Source of the DNA: Bacteroidales bacterium UBA4912
Lineage (GTDB): Bacteria; Bacteroidota; Bacteroidia; Bacteroidales; Dysgonomonadaceae
NCBI GenBank assembly: GCA_002398875.1
Contig: DHCC01000041.1
Coordinates: 1 to 48,489 of the forward strand
Direction: 5' to 3'
Length of the DNA stretch: 48,489 nt
Part shown: one piece after another, positions 27,332-36,454 of the stretch
How positions within the stretch are numbered: the first letter of the stretch is position 1
Layout: every line of letters begins with the position of its first letter
Position numbers and translations under genes: made by a program
Notes under the pieces: generated by a model
Databases searched by the model: none
The model's input: only the letters and a program-made list of their open reading frames with translations
What the model was told of the DNA's origin: nothing

Positions 27332-28438
27332 TTATTCCAATCTCTTTTTAGTGTTTGCAACTGTAACAAGCAGTAGAAAAAATATCATTCCAATCATTAT
27401 GAGTACCTCTTTCCAGATCATGAAAAATCCTTGCCCCTGAATCATTACTTTTCTAACAGCTTCTATAAACCAGCGTGCAGGAACAATAAATGACAGCGTT
27501 TGCAGTACACCCGGCATATTATCTATTGGAAATATCATTCCTGAAAGCATTAGCACCGGAATCATTGCCGTTATAGCTGAGAAAATAACTGCGTTAACCT
27601 GTTTATCTACCAGCGTTGAAACTGTTAATCCATAAGTCAGAGTGAGAGTGATGTAAATGATTGCCACCAAAAACAGCAGTATCAGGCTGCCGTTAACAGG
27701 AACACCCAGTACAAAATAACTTAGCAGCAAAATAATGATGAAGTCGATAAACGATATCACCATATAAGGAACCGTTTTGGCAAAAATCATAGTTCCTTGC
27801 TTAAGCGGTGATGCAAGTAAAACCTCCATCGTTCCACGCTCTTTCTCACGGACTATGGAAACAGATGTCATTATGGTACAAATAATCATTAGCACCAGTC
27901 CCATAATCCCCGGTACAAACATATAAGATGACTTCATCTGCGGATTATAAATCATCCTGTTCTCCGTCTGTATCTGAAAGGGAATCTTAATAAGATCCAT
28001 CTGTTCCTGCTGATAACCGGCAATAATTGCAGTGGCATAAGTTGCAGTAATTGAGCCTCTGTTAGGATCAGAACTGTTAGAGAGCAATTGAACAGCTGCT
28101 TTGCCGGATTGTACTAATTCCTCCTGGAAGTTTTGCTGAAAAACAACTGCCAGATCCAGTTTCCCTTTTCTCATAGCCTCTTCCATTTTTTCCATCGACT
28201 GCATGTTCCCTTGATAGTTGAAGTATGAATTTTGCTTTATACGTTCTGCGATTCCGATGGTAAATGCATCTGGCTTAGGATCATAAAAAGCTACAGTAAT
28301 GTTCTGTACCTCCATATTGATGGCAAAACCAAATAACAGAATCTCCACAATTGGCATACCAATTATTATCAGCAACGTTCTGTTATCACGAATGATATGA
28401 CGGAACTCTTTTCTTACAAATGCTATAAATTGTTTCAT
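27332..28438 (-). CDS. ABC-2 type exporter permease, YbhS-like
   Basis: Inner-membrane permease of 368 residues with the same layout as the next gene: one N-terminal helix, a large periplasmic domain and five C-terminal helices. The coupling segment is EKERGTMEVLLASPLK. The ATG at 28438 (MKQFIAFVRKEFRHI) is used; a start at 28549 would run 110 bases into the ATPase gene. It begins one base after the upstream ATPase stop codon. Confidence 0.88.
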   Translation of the reverse strand: MKQFIAFVRKEFRHIIRDNRTLLIIIGMPIVEILLFGFAINMEVQNITVAFYDPKPDAFTIGIAERIKQNSYFNYQGNMQSMEKMEEAMRKGKLDLAVVFQQNFQEELVQSGKAAVQLLSNSSDPNRGSITATYATAIIAGYQQEQMDLIKIPFQIQTENRMIYNPQMKSSYMFVPGIMGLVLMIICTIMTSVSIVREKERGTMEVLLASPLKQGTMIFAKTVPYMVISFIDFIIILLLSYFVLGVPVNGSLILLFLVAIIYITLTLTYGLTVSTLVDKQVNAVIFSAITAMIPVLMLSGMIFPIDNMPGVLQTLSFIVPARWFIEAVRKVMIQGQGFFMIWKEVLIMIGMIFFLLLVTVANTKKRLE

Positions 28439-28439
28439 T

Positions 28440-29177
28440 TTAATCCCTTTCTGCTTTACGAGCGAGTTGCCTGAAAACCTCATCCATCGTGTCAGCGTTA
28501 AATTGTTTACGGAGTGCGGCAGGTGAATCAAGTGCATCAATGTGACCATCTACCATAATAGACACCCTGTTGCAATATTCAGCTTCATCCATGTAGTGGG
28601 TTGTCACAAAAACTGTAATCCCCCTGTCTGCAGCATCATAAATCATTTCCCAAAATTGTCGACGCATTGCAGGGTCAACCCCGCCTGTAGGCTCATCCAG
28701 AAAGACAATCTCGGGTTCGTGAAAAATGGCAACTGAAAATGCCAGCTTCTGTTTCCAACCTAATGGTAGATATTTCACTAGCGTGTTTCGTTCTTGTTGA
28801 AAATTCAGTTGTTTCAAAAGCGCATCTGTTTTTTCTGCAATCACTTTGTCAGACAGACCGTAAATACCCCCAAACAGTCGAATGTTTTCCCAGACCTTCA
28901 AGTCTTCGTATAGCGAGAATTTCTGGCTCATATATCCAATATTACGTTTAATCAGCTCATTCTCTTTAATTATATCATAACCTGCAACAGTTCCTTCTCC
29001 TGCAGTTGGCATACTAATCCCGCACAGCATTTGCATGGCTGTTGTCTTACCTGCTCCGTTAGCACCTAGAAAACCGAATATTTCTCCCTCCTCCACATCA
29101 AAAGTGATATGATCAACAGCGGTGAAATTGCCGAACATCTTGGTCAAATTTGAAACATCTATTACTTTATTACTCAT
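28440..29177 (-). CDS. ABC exporter ATPase with altered signature (YbhF second-half type)
   Basis: Nucleotide-binding subunit of 245 residues. Walker A is GANGAGKTT (about 38-46) and Walker B is IVFLDEPTGGVDP. The ABC signature LSGGQ is replaced by LPLGWKQKL, as in the second ATPase half of E. coli YbhF and RbbA. The two ATPases here are therefore likely to form an asymmetric pair with one degenerate site. It follows the first ATPase by 4 bases. Confidence 0.9.
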   Translation of the reverse strand: MSNKVIDVSNLTKMFGNFTAVDHITFDVEEGEIFGFLGANGAGKTTAMQMLCGISMPTAGEGTVAGYDIIKENELIKRNIGYMSQKFSLYEDLKVWENIRLFGGIYGLSDKVIAEKTDALLKQLNFQQERNTLVKYLPLGWKQKLAFSVAIFHEPEIVFLDEPTGGVDPAMRRQFWEMIYDAADRGITVFVTTHYMDEAEYCNRVSIMVDGHIDALDSPAALRKQFNADTMDEVFRQLARKAERD

Positions 29178-29181
29178 ATTG

Positions 29182-30087
29182 TTATCTTGTCAATGCCATA
29201 AAACAATCCTCTACAGTAGGCTCTATCGGGGCAATATTCACATCTCTGAAATCTTTATTTGTCAGGTATTGCTCAAGTTCATTTCTTCGAAAACCTGCAT
29301 CTACGGTGATATGGATTTTGTCACCAAATGCAAAGCTACTCATAACCATGTCATGAGTCCTCAGCTCCTTCAGCATTGCCGACATTCTGCTGCCTTCCAC
29401 TGACCACAATATATCAGAGTAATCGTTTATAATACCTTGCGGAGTGTCAGTTGCAATAAACTCACCATCTTTAATAAGTGCAATTCGGTCGCATCTGCTT
29501 GCTTCGTCCATATAAGCCGTCGACACCAAGATAATAAGTCCCTGTTCTTTAAGCCTTGCAAGCATATCCCAAAACTCTTTTCTGGATACCGGGTCTACCC
29601 CCGTTGTAGGTTCATCAAGAATAAGGATCTCCGGTTTATGAATAAGTGCGCAACTAAGTGCCAGCTTCTGTTTCATACCCCCGGATAGTGCGCCGGCACG
29701 ACGATCTTTAAAAGGTTCTATTTGCTGGTATATATCCTTAATAAGGTGGTAGTTCTCTTCAATAGTTGTGTTAAAAAGAGTAGCAAAAAAAGTCAGGTTT
29801 TCTTCCACACTCAAATCCTGATAAAGCGAGAACCTGCCGGGCATATAACCTATAATCTGCCTGATTCTCCTATAATCCTGCACAACATCATGCCCGTTCA
29901 TTAATGCGGAACCGCTGTCGGGTAAAATAAGTGATGCCAGAATTCTGAAAAGAGAAGTTTTACCTGCTCCGTCAGGACCAATCACTCCAAATATCTCCCC
30001 ATCATCTACCTTAAAAGAAACTCCATTGAGAGCTTTTATTTTACCGCTCTTGCCGTAACTCTTATATAAATCTTTTACCTTTATCAT
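29182..30087 (-). CDS. ABC exporter ATPase (YbhF first-half type)
   Basis: Nucleotide-binding subunit of 301 residues with normal motifs: Walker A GPDGAGKTS (about 37-45), signature ALSGGMKQKLAL and Walker B ILILDEPTTGVDP. The C-terminal extension of about 80 residues after the core is a regulatory-type domain. In E. coli the equivalent protein is fused to the second ATPase (YbhF); here the two are separate genes. It lies 5 bases after the membrane-fusion gene. Confidence 0.9.
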   Translation of the reverse strand: MIKVKDLYKSYGKSGKIKALNGVSFKVDDGEIFGVIGPDGAGKTSLFRILASLILPDSGSALMNGHDVVQDYRRIRQIIGYMPGRFSLYQDLSVEENLTFFATLFNTTIEENYHLIKDIYQQIEPFKDRRAGALSGGMKQKLALSCALIHKPEILILDEPTTGVDPVSRKEFWDMLARLKEQGLIILVSTAYMDEASRCDRIALIKDGEFIATDTPQGIINDYSDILWSVEGSRMSAMLKELRTHDMVMSSFAFGDKIHITVDAGFRRNELEQYLTNKDFRDVNIAPIEPTVEDCFMALTR

Positions 30088-30092
30088 CTTAT

Positions 30093-30989
30093 TTAAAATT
30101 TCACTTCGCCATACATACCAATCTTCAAGAAACCATCATTAGGTACAGCTATTTTCAGAGCATAAACTAAGTTTGCTCGCTCGTTTTTGGTCTGTATCGT
30201 TTTAGGAGTAAACTCTGATTTATCAGATATCCAGCTTATTGTTCCCGTGTATGATTTCATACCACCTGTTCCGTCATCCACCCGAACTGTCACTTTATCG
30301 TTCATTTTAATTTGTGCAAGCTGGTCATTTGTGACATACGCTCTTAAAAACATCGTGTTAGTATCTGCAATCTTAAAAAGCGGGGTACCCATAGTTGCAA
30401 GTTCACCCTCCTCAGCATATCTGTTGAGTATGGTTCCGGAAATGGGACTGGTTATACGGGTTTTCTCAAGTTGGTCATCTATTTGAGCAACCTGTATTTC
30501 GAGTGTGGAACTCTGTGCTGAAATATTGGCACTACTTTTTTGCAGAGTGGACTCTAGAGCTGAAAGCTGACTTTCTGCAACCACTAACTGAGATTCAATA
30601 TCATCCAGTTGTTTTTGATTGGCAGCGTTGGCAGCAACTAATCTCTCTACCCTTGCTTTTTCTCTTTTCAATGTATTTATCTGATCCCTTAAAGCTGCCG
30701 TCTGTGCTTTAATATCAGGTTGCTGGGCAATTACCCCTTTGGCATTCGACAGAAGACTCATTTTTTGAAGATAGAGTTGAGTACTGTCAATAACCCCAAC
30801 GATTTTTCCTTTCTGTAATTGATCTCCTTCATTCAGGTTGAGTTCTAAAATGCGACCGTTCGCCTGAGAGGAGACAATAACTTCTGTTGCTTCGAATGAT
30901 CCTGTAGCATCGTAATCACCTTCTCCATTGCTGCATGAAATGAGCAGAAGAAGTATTGATATTATTGTGAATAATCTGAATTGTGTCAT
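30093..30989 (-). CDS. HlyD-family membrane fusion lipoprotein, YbhG-like
   Basis: Periplasmic adaptor of 298 residues that joins the ABC permease pair to the outer-membrane channel. A lipobox ends at C19 (LLISC), so it is anchored by lipid. The barrel-sandwich lipoyl halves are GRILELNLNEGDQLQKG and ISGTILNRYAEEGELATMG, with a coiled-coil hairpin between them (about 75-170) and a beta-barrel domain after. It is the third gene of the operon, 81 bases after the TolC gene. Confidence 0.9.
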   Translation of the reverse strand: MTQFRLFTIISILLLLISCSNGEGDYDATGSFEATEVIVSSQANGRILELNLNEGDQLQKGKIVGVIDSTQLYLQKMSLLSNAKGVIAQQPDIKAQTAALRDQINTLKREKARVERLVAANAANQKQLDDIESQLVVAESQLSALESTLQKSSANISAQSSTLEIQVAQIDDQLEKTRITSPISGTILNRYAEEGELATMGTPLFKIADTNTMFLRAYVTNDQLAQIKMNDKVTVRVDDGTGGMKSYTGTISWISDKSEFTPKTIQTKNERANLVYALKIAVPNDGFLKIGMYGEVKF

Positions 30990-31070
30990 AATATTTTGTT
31001 ATGTAATAATATTTTGGTGTCAGCTAATTAGTTAATAATATAACCATTTTGAGGTTTTGCAAAAAAGCAA

Positions 31071-32342
31071 TCAGTTCTGATTTGTAGTATATTTAAGTGA
31101 GTAAACCGACATTAGAAATTGAATTTCGTGAAGGAGTTTAGCCTGCTTGGCAGACTCCTCTGCATTTATCTCCTTCATCAGGTCGGATACAGTCATAGTG
31201 CCATTCTCAACCTTCACTTCAGCAGTCTGACGAATCTGAGTCTGAAGTCTTATAATCTCATCGTCATCCTGCATGGTTTTCTTAAATTTCTCAATTTCTA
31301 TCTGCTGTTGTGGAATAACAATATTCAGATTATGCAGAAATGTTTCCCTTTGTGAATTAACGGCCGACTTTTGCAAATCAATTTTCTTCCTGTCATTTTT
31401 TAATGTGTATAAATTCCCAAAGTTCCATGAAACACGAACCCCACCTGAAAAATATGGTTTAAATTCATTATCAAACATATTCAACCCCGGTTTACCGTAT
31501 CCTCCCTGTGCAAAAGCACCAATAGTCGGCATCATACGGGTGTTCAGAAGCGACTTCTGCGATTCTATGGCATTCTCTTGTGCTTCAAAGACTTTTAATT
31601 CAGGTCTATTGATTACCGGTAAAATCAATGAGCTTTCAGTTTCAGGTTTAATAAAAACATTATCACTGTTCAGCTCCTCACCTGTCAGCACCGATAACAT
31701 TTGAATATAAGCTTCCAGATTAGACTCCAGATTTATTCGCCGTTGACCTGCTTTAAGTTGCTCAACTTTTACCGTATTCAGGTCTGTTTCATTAGCCAAT
31801 CCATTTTGTACATAAACCTCTACATTATCATGATTTAGCTGAAGTTCATTCTCAAGAATCCCGAGCTGATTGATTTGCTCCTTCATCAGCAATATACCAA
31901 AATAGAGATTATTGACTCGTTCTCTAAGAGTGTAAATTTCACTATCAAGCTGACTTTTCTCTAACTCCGCATTCGCTTCTGTACTCTTTTTCTGTGCGGA
32001 TATTCTTCCCCCGTCCCAAATAGTTTGGTTAAGCTCGGCAACAATTCTGTATTGATCCTGATCAATAGTAGGAATTTCAACGTTAGGCATATTTAAATCA
32101 ATACTTGTTACATCTGACTGCCAAGTTCCCTGCGCACTAAGGGTACCCTGTGGAAGATATGCTTTATTGGCGTTTGCAATGTTAAACTCTTTTGTTTTCT
32201 CAATGATATCATACCTGGCGATAGCCGGATAGTTAGCTTCAGCCTTCTCCTGTACCTCGTCAATCGTAATAATCTGAGCTGATACAAAAAACGAGTTCAT
32301 AGAAATTAAAACTATTAAAAACAGCATTATTTTAAGTCGCAT
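31071..32342 (-). CDS. TolC-family outer-membrane efflux protein
   Basis: Outer-membrane channel subunit of 423 residues. A signal peptide covers about residues 1-22 (ending near FFVSA), and two helical OEP repeats of about 190 residues each follow. GTLSAQGTWQ and the strand segments near PYFSGGVRVSWNFGN are typical beta-barrel parts. It makes the transporter complete: ATPases, permeases, adaptor and channel in one operon. It is 12 bases after the TetR regulator gene. E. coli ybhGFSR lacks its own tolC. Confidence 0.9.
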   Translation of the reverse strand: MRLKIMLFLIVLISMNSFFVSAQIITIDEVQEKAEANYPAIARYDIIEKTKEFNIANANKAYLPQGTLSAQGTWQSDVTSIDLNMPNVEIPTIDQDQYRIVAELNQTIWDGGRISAQKKSTEANAELEKSQLDSEIYTLRERVNNLYFGILLMKEQINQLGILENELQLNHDNVEVYVQNGLANETDLNTVKVEQLKAGQRRINLESNLEAYIQMLSVLTGEELNSDNVFIKPETESSLILPVINRPELKVFEAQENAIESQKSLLNTRMMPTIGAFAQGGYGKPGLNMFDNEFKPYFSGGVRVSWNFGNLYTLKNDRKKIDLQKSAVNSQRETFLHNLNIVIPQQQIEIEKFKKTMQDDDEIIRLQTQIRQTAEVKVENGTMTVSDLMKEINAEESAKQAKLLHEIQFLMSVYSLKYTTNQN

Positions 32343-32354
32343 AATTCTAAATTA

Positions 32355-32942
32355 TTATTTAGTAGTTTTTATTATCCATTCTAAAATCTTCTCACTCCGT
32401 TCTGACACGTAATCGACAAATTCTTCTTCTTTTACCAATCCAGAAGATACAATCAACGGCTTTGCTACGAATGGGAACATTGTCAGACCTAAAGTATTGA
32501 CTATTAAGTCAGCGGCAGACATTTCAATATTTCTCTCCTTTAGCTGTTTATCGATAACAGGCTGAGCAACCACTCGTGCATTTTCTGTAATGTCTTTGAA
32601 TATTTCCTTGTTAACCGTTAACTCATTTAGTATAAAAATCGGGAGCTCTTCATTCTCAAGAAGCAATTTGGTGTAATTGTTCGTGATTGATGTGATTTTG
32701 TGTTCAAGGGAAACTTTTTCATCCGACAAAACCGGACCAATTGCACCCAGCAGCATTCTGAACTTCTCCTGTACTACTTTTTTGTAAAGATTCTCTTTAC
32801 TGCCAAAGTAATAGTTAAGAAGTGCCAGGTTGACTCCTGCCTCATCTGCAATTTCTCTTGTTTTTGTTGCAGCATATCCTTTCTGAGTAAAAAGATTGTC
32901 AGCTGCTCTGATAATTTTTTGTTCTGTTGTAACCTTATCCAT
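32355..32942 (-). CDS. TetR/AcrR family repressor, CecR-like context
   Basis: DNA-binding repressor of 195 residues. The N-terminal helix-turn-helix (about 10-55) contains FTQKGYAATKTREIADEAG and LALLNYYFGSKENLY. The C-terminal ligand domain has no obvious homologue by eye. The start is the ATG at 32942; a start at 33008 would include the promoter box. It heads the exporter operon, as CecR (YbiH) heads ybhGFSR in E. coli. It probably represses its own promoter through the palindromes at 33001-33072. Confidence 0.87.
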   Translation of the reverse strand: MDKVTTEQKIIRAADNLFTQKGYAATKTREIADEAGVNLALLNYYFGSKENLYKKVVQEKFRMLLGAIGPVLSDEKVSLEHKITSITNNYTKLLLENEELPIFILNELTVNKEIFKDITENARVVAQPVIDKQLKERNIEMSAADLIVNTLGLTMFPFVAKPLIVSSGLVKEEEFVDYVSERSEKILEWIIKTTK

Positions 32943-32977
32943 TGTAATTAAATATTTTGTTCTGAATTTTGACTTTG

Positions 32978-33008
32978 CAAATCTAGACCAACTACACGAA
33001 TTAAACAA
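32978..33008 (-). promoter_or_regulatory. promoter of the TetR-exporter operon
   Basis: The minus strand shows -33 TTG (33006-33008), a 20-base spacer and -7 TAGATTTG (32978-32985). The -33 element lies inside the palindrome, so repressor binding would block the polymerase. Confidence 0.65.
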
Positions 33009-33029
33009 TTGTTTTAATCATTTGTTTAA
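33001..33029. promoter_or_regulatory. main TetR operator
   Basis: An imperfect inverted repeat with 11-base arms TTAAACAATTG (33001-33011) and CATTTGTTTAA (33019-33029), 10 of 11 paired, 7-base spacer. The left part also holds the perfect 12-base palindrome AAACAATTGTTT (33003-33014). Confidence 0.7.
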
Positions 33030-33060
33030 TAGCTGATTGCGATTTTAGCACACTTTAATA

Positions 33061-33072
33061 AAACAATAGTTT
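33061..33072. promoter_or_regulatory. second copy of the TetR-type half-site palindrome
   Basis: AAACAATAGTTT differs at one base from AAACAATTGTTT at 33003-33014 and is 58 bases away. It may be an auxiliary operator. Confidence 0.45.
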
Positions 33073-33185
33073 AAATCAGAGTAAATTATACTTTTTATAC
33101 AATTCTCTGATCCGTATTGATCTTTATTAAAATTAGTCGTGTGTATAAATAAGAAGCTTACTAAATAAAAATGTTTCTAAATAAA

Positions 33186-34211
33186 CTATGAAACATGATG
33201 TGGAATTTTATAGTAGTCAGCAAACCAACTATAAAAGCTATGGATTCCTGTTTCTAAAGAAGTAGAGGGTTGGTAATGAAAATCTCTTTGCAAACGAGTT
33301 GTATCTGCATAAGTGGAAATGACATCACCGGGTTGCATCTCCATCATTTTTACTTTTGCTTTCAATCCTGTTTCGTGTTCAATGACTGAAATGAAATCTG
33401 TTAGTTTTACCGGAGTTGAACATCCCATATTGTATATCGTATGAGGCGTCTCATTTAAAGATTGTGAAGGTATTATTTTCAAAACGCCCTTGACTATGTC
33501 ATCAATAAAAGTGAAGTCGCGTGTCATATTCCCATTATTAAAGAGCTTGATCGTTTCTCCTTTTGTTATTGCTGACATAAATAGAGAAGGAGCCATATCA
33601 GGGCGACCCCAGGGCCCGTAAACAGTAAAAAAGCGAATGCCGGTAGAATATATATTATATAGTTTGGAGTATGAGTATGCCATTAGCTCGTTGGCTTTTT
33701 TAGTTGCGGCATATAAGCTAACAGGAGAATCAGTGCAATCGGACTCCTTAAAAGGTGTCGACAAACTACTTCCATAAACACTGCTTGAACTGGCGTATAC
33801 CAAATGTTTTACCGGATTGTGGCGACAAGCTTCAAGAATATTCATAAATCCTGAAATATTAGAATCAATATATGCAAACGGATTTTGAAATGAATATCTC
33901 ACTCCGGCCTGTGCTGCAAGATTCACAACATAAGTAAAACTCTCTGCTTCGAATAATCTGTAAAGTATTTCTCTATCATTCAAATCCATTTTAATGAACC
34001 GAAACGAACTAAATATTCTACTTTGTACATACTCTCCCGGATTAATTTCATTTTCTTCAATGCCCATCTTCTTAAGTCGTGCATATTTAAGTTGCACATC
34101 GTAATATGAACTAATATTATCAATTCCAACAACCGTATAACCAGCATTGATAAGTGCATGTACAATATGAAAACCAATAAATCCGGCAGCTCCTGTTACC
34201 AATATTTTCAT
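33186..34211 (-). CDS. NAD-dependent sugar-nucleotide epimerase (UDP-glucuronate 4-epimerase type)
   Basis: Extended short-chain dehydrogenase of 341 residues, cytoplasmic. The NAD loop GAAGFIGFHI is at residues 7-16. The catalytic Ser-Tyr-Lys is visible in YASSSSVYG and SLYAATKKANE. The segments GIDNISSYYDVQLKYARL, GVRYSFQNPFAYIDSN and FTVYGPWGRPDMA are those of UDP-glucuronate 4-epimerases, which make UDP-galacturonate. Related 4-epimerases of UDP-glucose type are possible but less likely. It is the last gene of a four-gene envelope-glycan operon, 5 bases after the GT39-like transferase. Confidence 0.87.
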   Translation of the reverse strand: MKILVTGAAGFIGFHIVHALINAGYTVVGIDNISSYYDVQLKYARLKKMGIEENEINPGEYVQSRIFSSFRFIKMDLNDREILYRLFEAESFTYVVNLAAQAGVRYSFQNPFAYIDSNISGFMNILEACRHNPVKHLVYASSSSVYGSSLSTPFKESDCTDSPVSLYAATKKANELMAYSYSKLYNIYSTGIRFFTVYGPWGRPDMAPSLFMSAITKGETIKLFNNGNMTRDFTFIDDIVKGVLKIIPSQSLNETPHTIYNMGCSTPVKLTDFISVIEHETGLKAKVKMMEMQPGDVISTYADTTRLQRDFHYQPSTSLETGIHSFYSWFADYYKIPHHVS

Positions 34212-34216
34212 TATTT

Positions 34217-35815
34217 TTAGTTTAAAATCACTATAACGTTTTCACCGAACTGATACTGAACCTTGTTCAACACTAAAGAATGTATATCAGGATCGTTTTT
34301 AATATCCTTAGTACGCAACATCAAAAGCTTGTTTTCGTTGTTTTCGTTCAGTAAATCCTCTTTTTCTGCCTTAATGATATCTTTTCCAAGGTAAACATCC
34401 ATATTTTCGGATCTACTGATTTTATACACCCAATAGTCGTTTATTTTATACTCTTCCGACAATTCCTTAGCTTTTTCACACATATTCCCCCATCCAAGCT
34501 GATTGTTCAACTTTGGCATTGACCAGCCAATTAAGAATACAGAAAGCAGAAAACCAAGTGCTAGCGAGTTAATTGAACGGACTGAATCTCTTTTCAGATA
34601 AATAAAATAAATAACCAGAATACCGGTCAGCGTCAACACCACGGCACCTGCATAAATAAACCGATCGGCCAGATATTGCATACCTTCCATACTGCTTACG
34701 TAAACAATTCCGGGTAATGCCAAAATAAATATAACAGCCGGTAAGGCAATTGTAAGTTTAATCCATACGTTTTGCATATCAAACTTATTGAATTGCAAAA
34801 CAGTCAAAAAAATGAGAAAAGGCACAATCGGAAGTGGATATATCGCTAATTTAGAGCTGATTAAAGAGAGCATAACAAAAGTTGACAGTATAATAACAGC
34901 AAAGAATTGTTCCAATGTGCTGTTTATTCTTTTCTTTACAATGCTTGCTGCAAAAAGGCCTAAAACTAACAACGACCATGGAGCCAATGTATACCAGATA
35001 GAAATCAGATAGTAATAAACTGGCTCCTTATGATGAAACGAATCGATACCGCGACCCACAGTCTGATGGAACAGTAAATTATTGAGATAATCATTTCCCC
35101 CTTCAATATAGACACCTGTAAACCAGACGACAGATCCCAACAAAATAATAAGGAAGCTTTTCCATCCCCAATACTTTTTATAATCCGATAATTTCTTTTT
35201 ATAAATTAAGAACATTATGGTGGACACAAATGGTATTAATAGTCCCAGAGGTCCTTTTGAAAATAGTGCCAGAAATACAAAAATTGGGAAAAGCCAGCTG
35301 TTTCGTGTCATGTTTACACCACTGTACATCTGATAAAAAGAATAGAGAGATAAAACAATAAACATATTCATCAGCATATCCATACGTACTATCAAAGCTG
35401 CTCCTGCAAACAAACCGGTTGTCATCAACATCAACTGGGCAGTTATGAAATTTCTGCTGTTATTGTCTATCATTATTCTATTATCTGCTACAACATTGAC
35501 CGTCTCCTCTTCCCGGCGTATCCATTTTGACATTGTAATCAAAATAATAAGCGCAGGTATAAAAGATAAAAGCGAGTAATACCAGATATGATGTTCTCCC
35601 AGTATCAACTTCCCTACCATCATCAACCAGAAATGGAGAGGAGGTTTATCAGCATATATCTCACCTTGATTAGTAAATGTGAAAACATTGCCATTTTGTA
35701 ACGCCTCATCCACAATACTAAGATAACGCAACTCATTGTTAGGTGTATAGTCGCGTAATATCATTGCAGGCAATAGTGCAATAAACCAGATCAGATAAAT
35801 ATATTTATTCTTCAT
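34217..35815 (-). CDS. ArnT/PMT-type membrane glycosyltransferase
   Basis: Polytopic inner-membrane enzyme of 532 residues, about twelve helices, GT39/GT83-like. The first extracytoplasmic loop has DYTPNNELRYLSI followed by ADKPPLHFWLM, the acidic and KPP motifs of polyprenyl-phosphate-sugar transferases such as ArnT. A soluble periplasmic tail of about 100 residues follows the last helix. It is expected to move a sugar from undecaprenyl phosphate to lipid A or another envelope acceptor. The start chosen is the ATG at 35815, which overlaps the upstream gene by 11 bases; 35845 would overlap by 41. Confidence 0.83.
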   Translation of the reverse strand: MKNKYIYLIWFIALLPAMILRDYTPNNELRYLSIVDEALQNGNVFTFTNQGEIYADKPPLHFWLMMVGKLILGEHHIWYYSLLSFIPALIILITMSKWIRREEETVNVVADNRIMIDNNSRNFITAQLMLMTTGLFAGAALIVRMDMLMNMFIVLSLYSFYQMYSGVNMTRNSWLFPIFVFLALFSKGPLGLLIPFVSTIMFLIYKKKLSDYKKYWGWKSFLIILLGSVVWFTGVYIEGGNDYLNNLLFHQTVGRGIDSFHHKEPVYYYLISIWYTLAPWSLLVLGLFAASIVKKRINSTLEQFFAVIILSTFVMLSLISSKLAIYPLPIVPFLIFLTVLQFNKFDMQNVWIKLTIALPAVIFILALPGIVYVSSMEGMQYLADRFIYAGAVVLTLTGILVIYFIYLKRDSVRSINSLALGFLLSVFLIGWSMPKLNNQLGWGNMCEKAKELSEEYKINDYWVYKISRSENMDVYLGKDIIKAEKEDLLNENNENKLLMLRTKDIKNDPDIHSLVLNKVQYQFGENVIVILN

Positions 35816-36452
35816 AAACAGTAATTTCTCTGCTTTTATAAGCAATCATTAAATTTCTGATATATGCCACGAATCCAAACGACTGTCCCAAAATCAATAC
35901 AGGATCTCTTCTAAAAATAGCATAACTGATGATAATGGAAGAGCCCAACAAACTTATGATCCAAAAACCGACGGGTAATGCAGATTCATGATGAATGGCT
36001 GAGTAAAGAAACTGGTAAATAAAGCGAAGCGCAAATATTACTTGTCCCGCTGAACCGAAAATCAACAGCCATAAGGGTACATCTTTATTATTAAAGAATG
36101 TCTCAGTGAATCCGGTCAGATTCCTTAGCATAAGTCCTGTTGCCACCAATGGTGTAATTATCAGAACAATTTTAAAGATTAAAGGAATTTTTTTCCACTT
36201 GCCCTGCATATTCAGATTCCAGAGGTAAATAAAATAAGAGATAAACTGCCCGAGGATTATGGCAAAATCATTACGCAGAACTCCATATATAAAAAGCAGG
36301 TACGAACCAAAAACACTAAAAATCCAGAAAGCAGGAGGTGAAAGCACTTTTCCTGCCTTCTCAGACACGAGCCACTGATAAAGGATACGAGCCGAGAAAA
36401 ATATCTGGGCTAAGAAGCCGACAGCATAAATCCAGAAATTACTTTCCTGCAT
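35805..36452 (-). CDS. duplicated lipid A biosynthesis N-terminal (LAB_N) domain membrane protein
   Basis: Inner-membrane protein of 215 residues made of two LAB_N repeats. The first has AQIFFSARILYQWLVSE with PPAFWIFSVFGSYLL; the second has GQVIFALRFIYQFLYSA with PVGFWIISLLGSSIII. LAB_N repeats occur beside dolichol-phosphate-mannose-synthase-like enzymes and ArnT-like transferases. A role as a flippase or docking partner for the lipid-linked sugar is an inference. It is 2 bases from the GT2 gene and overlaps the ArnT-like gene. Confidence 0.85.
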   Translation of the reverse strand: MQESNFWIYAVGFLAQIFFSARILYQWLVSEKAGKVLSPPAFWIFSVFGSYLLFIYGVLRNDFAIILGQFISYFIYLWNLNMQGKWKKIPLIFKIVLIITPLVATGLMLRNLTGFTETFFNNKDVPLWLLIFGSAGQVIFALRFIYQFLYSAIHHESALPVGFWIISLLGSSIIISYAIFRRDPVLILGQSFGFVAYIRNLMIAYKSREITVYEE

Positions 36453-36454
36453 AT

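Noticed and set aside
28440..28549. Long overlap of the YbhS-like permease with the ATPase gene
   Set aside because: An internal ATG at 28438 gives the normal permease N-terminus with no overlap; the upstream extension has no family similarity.
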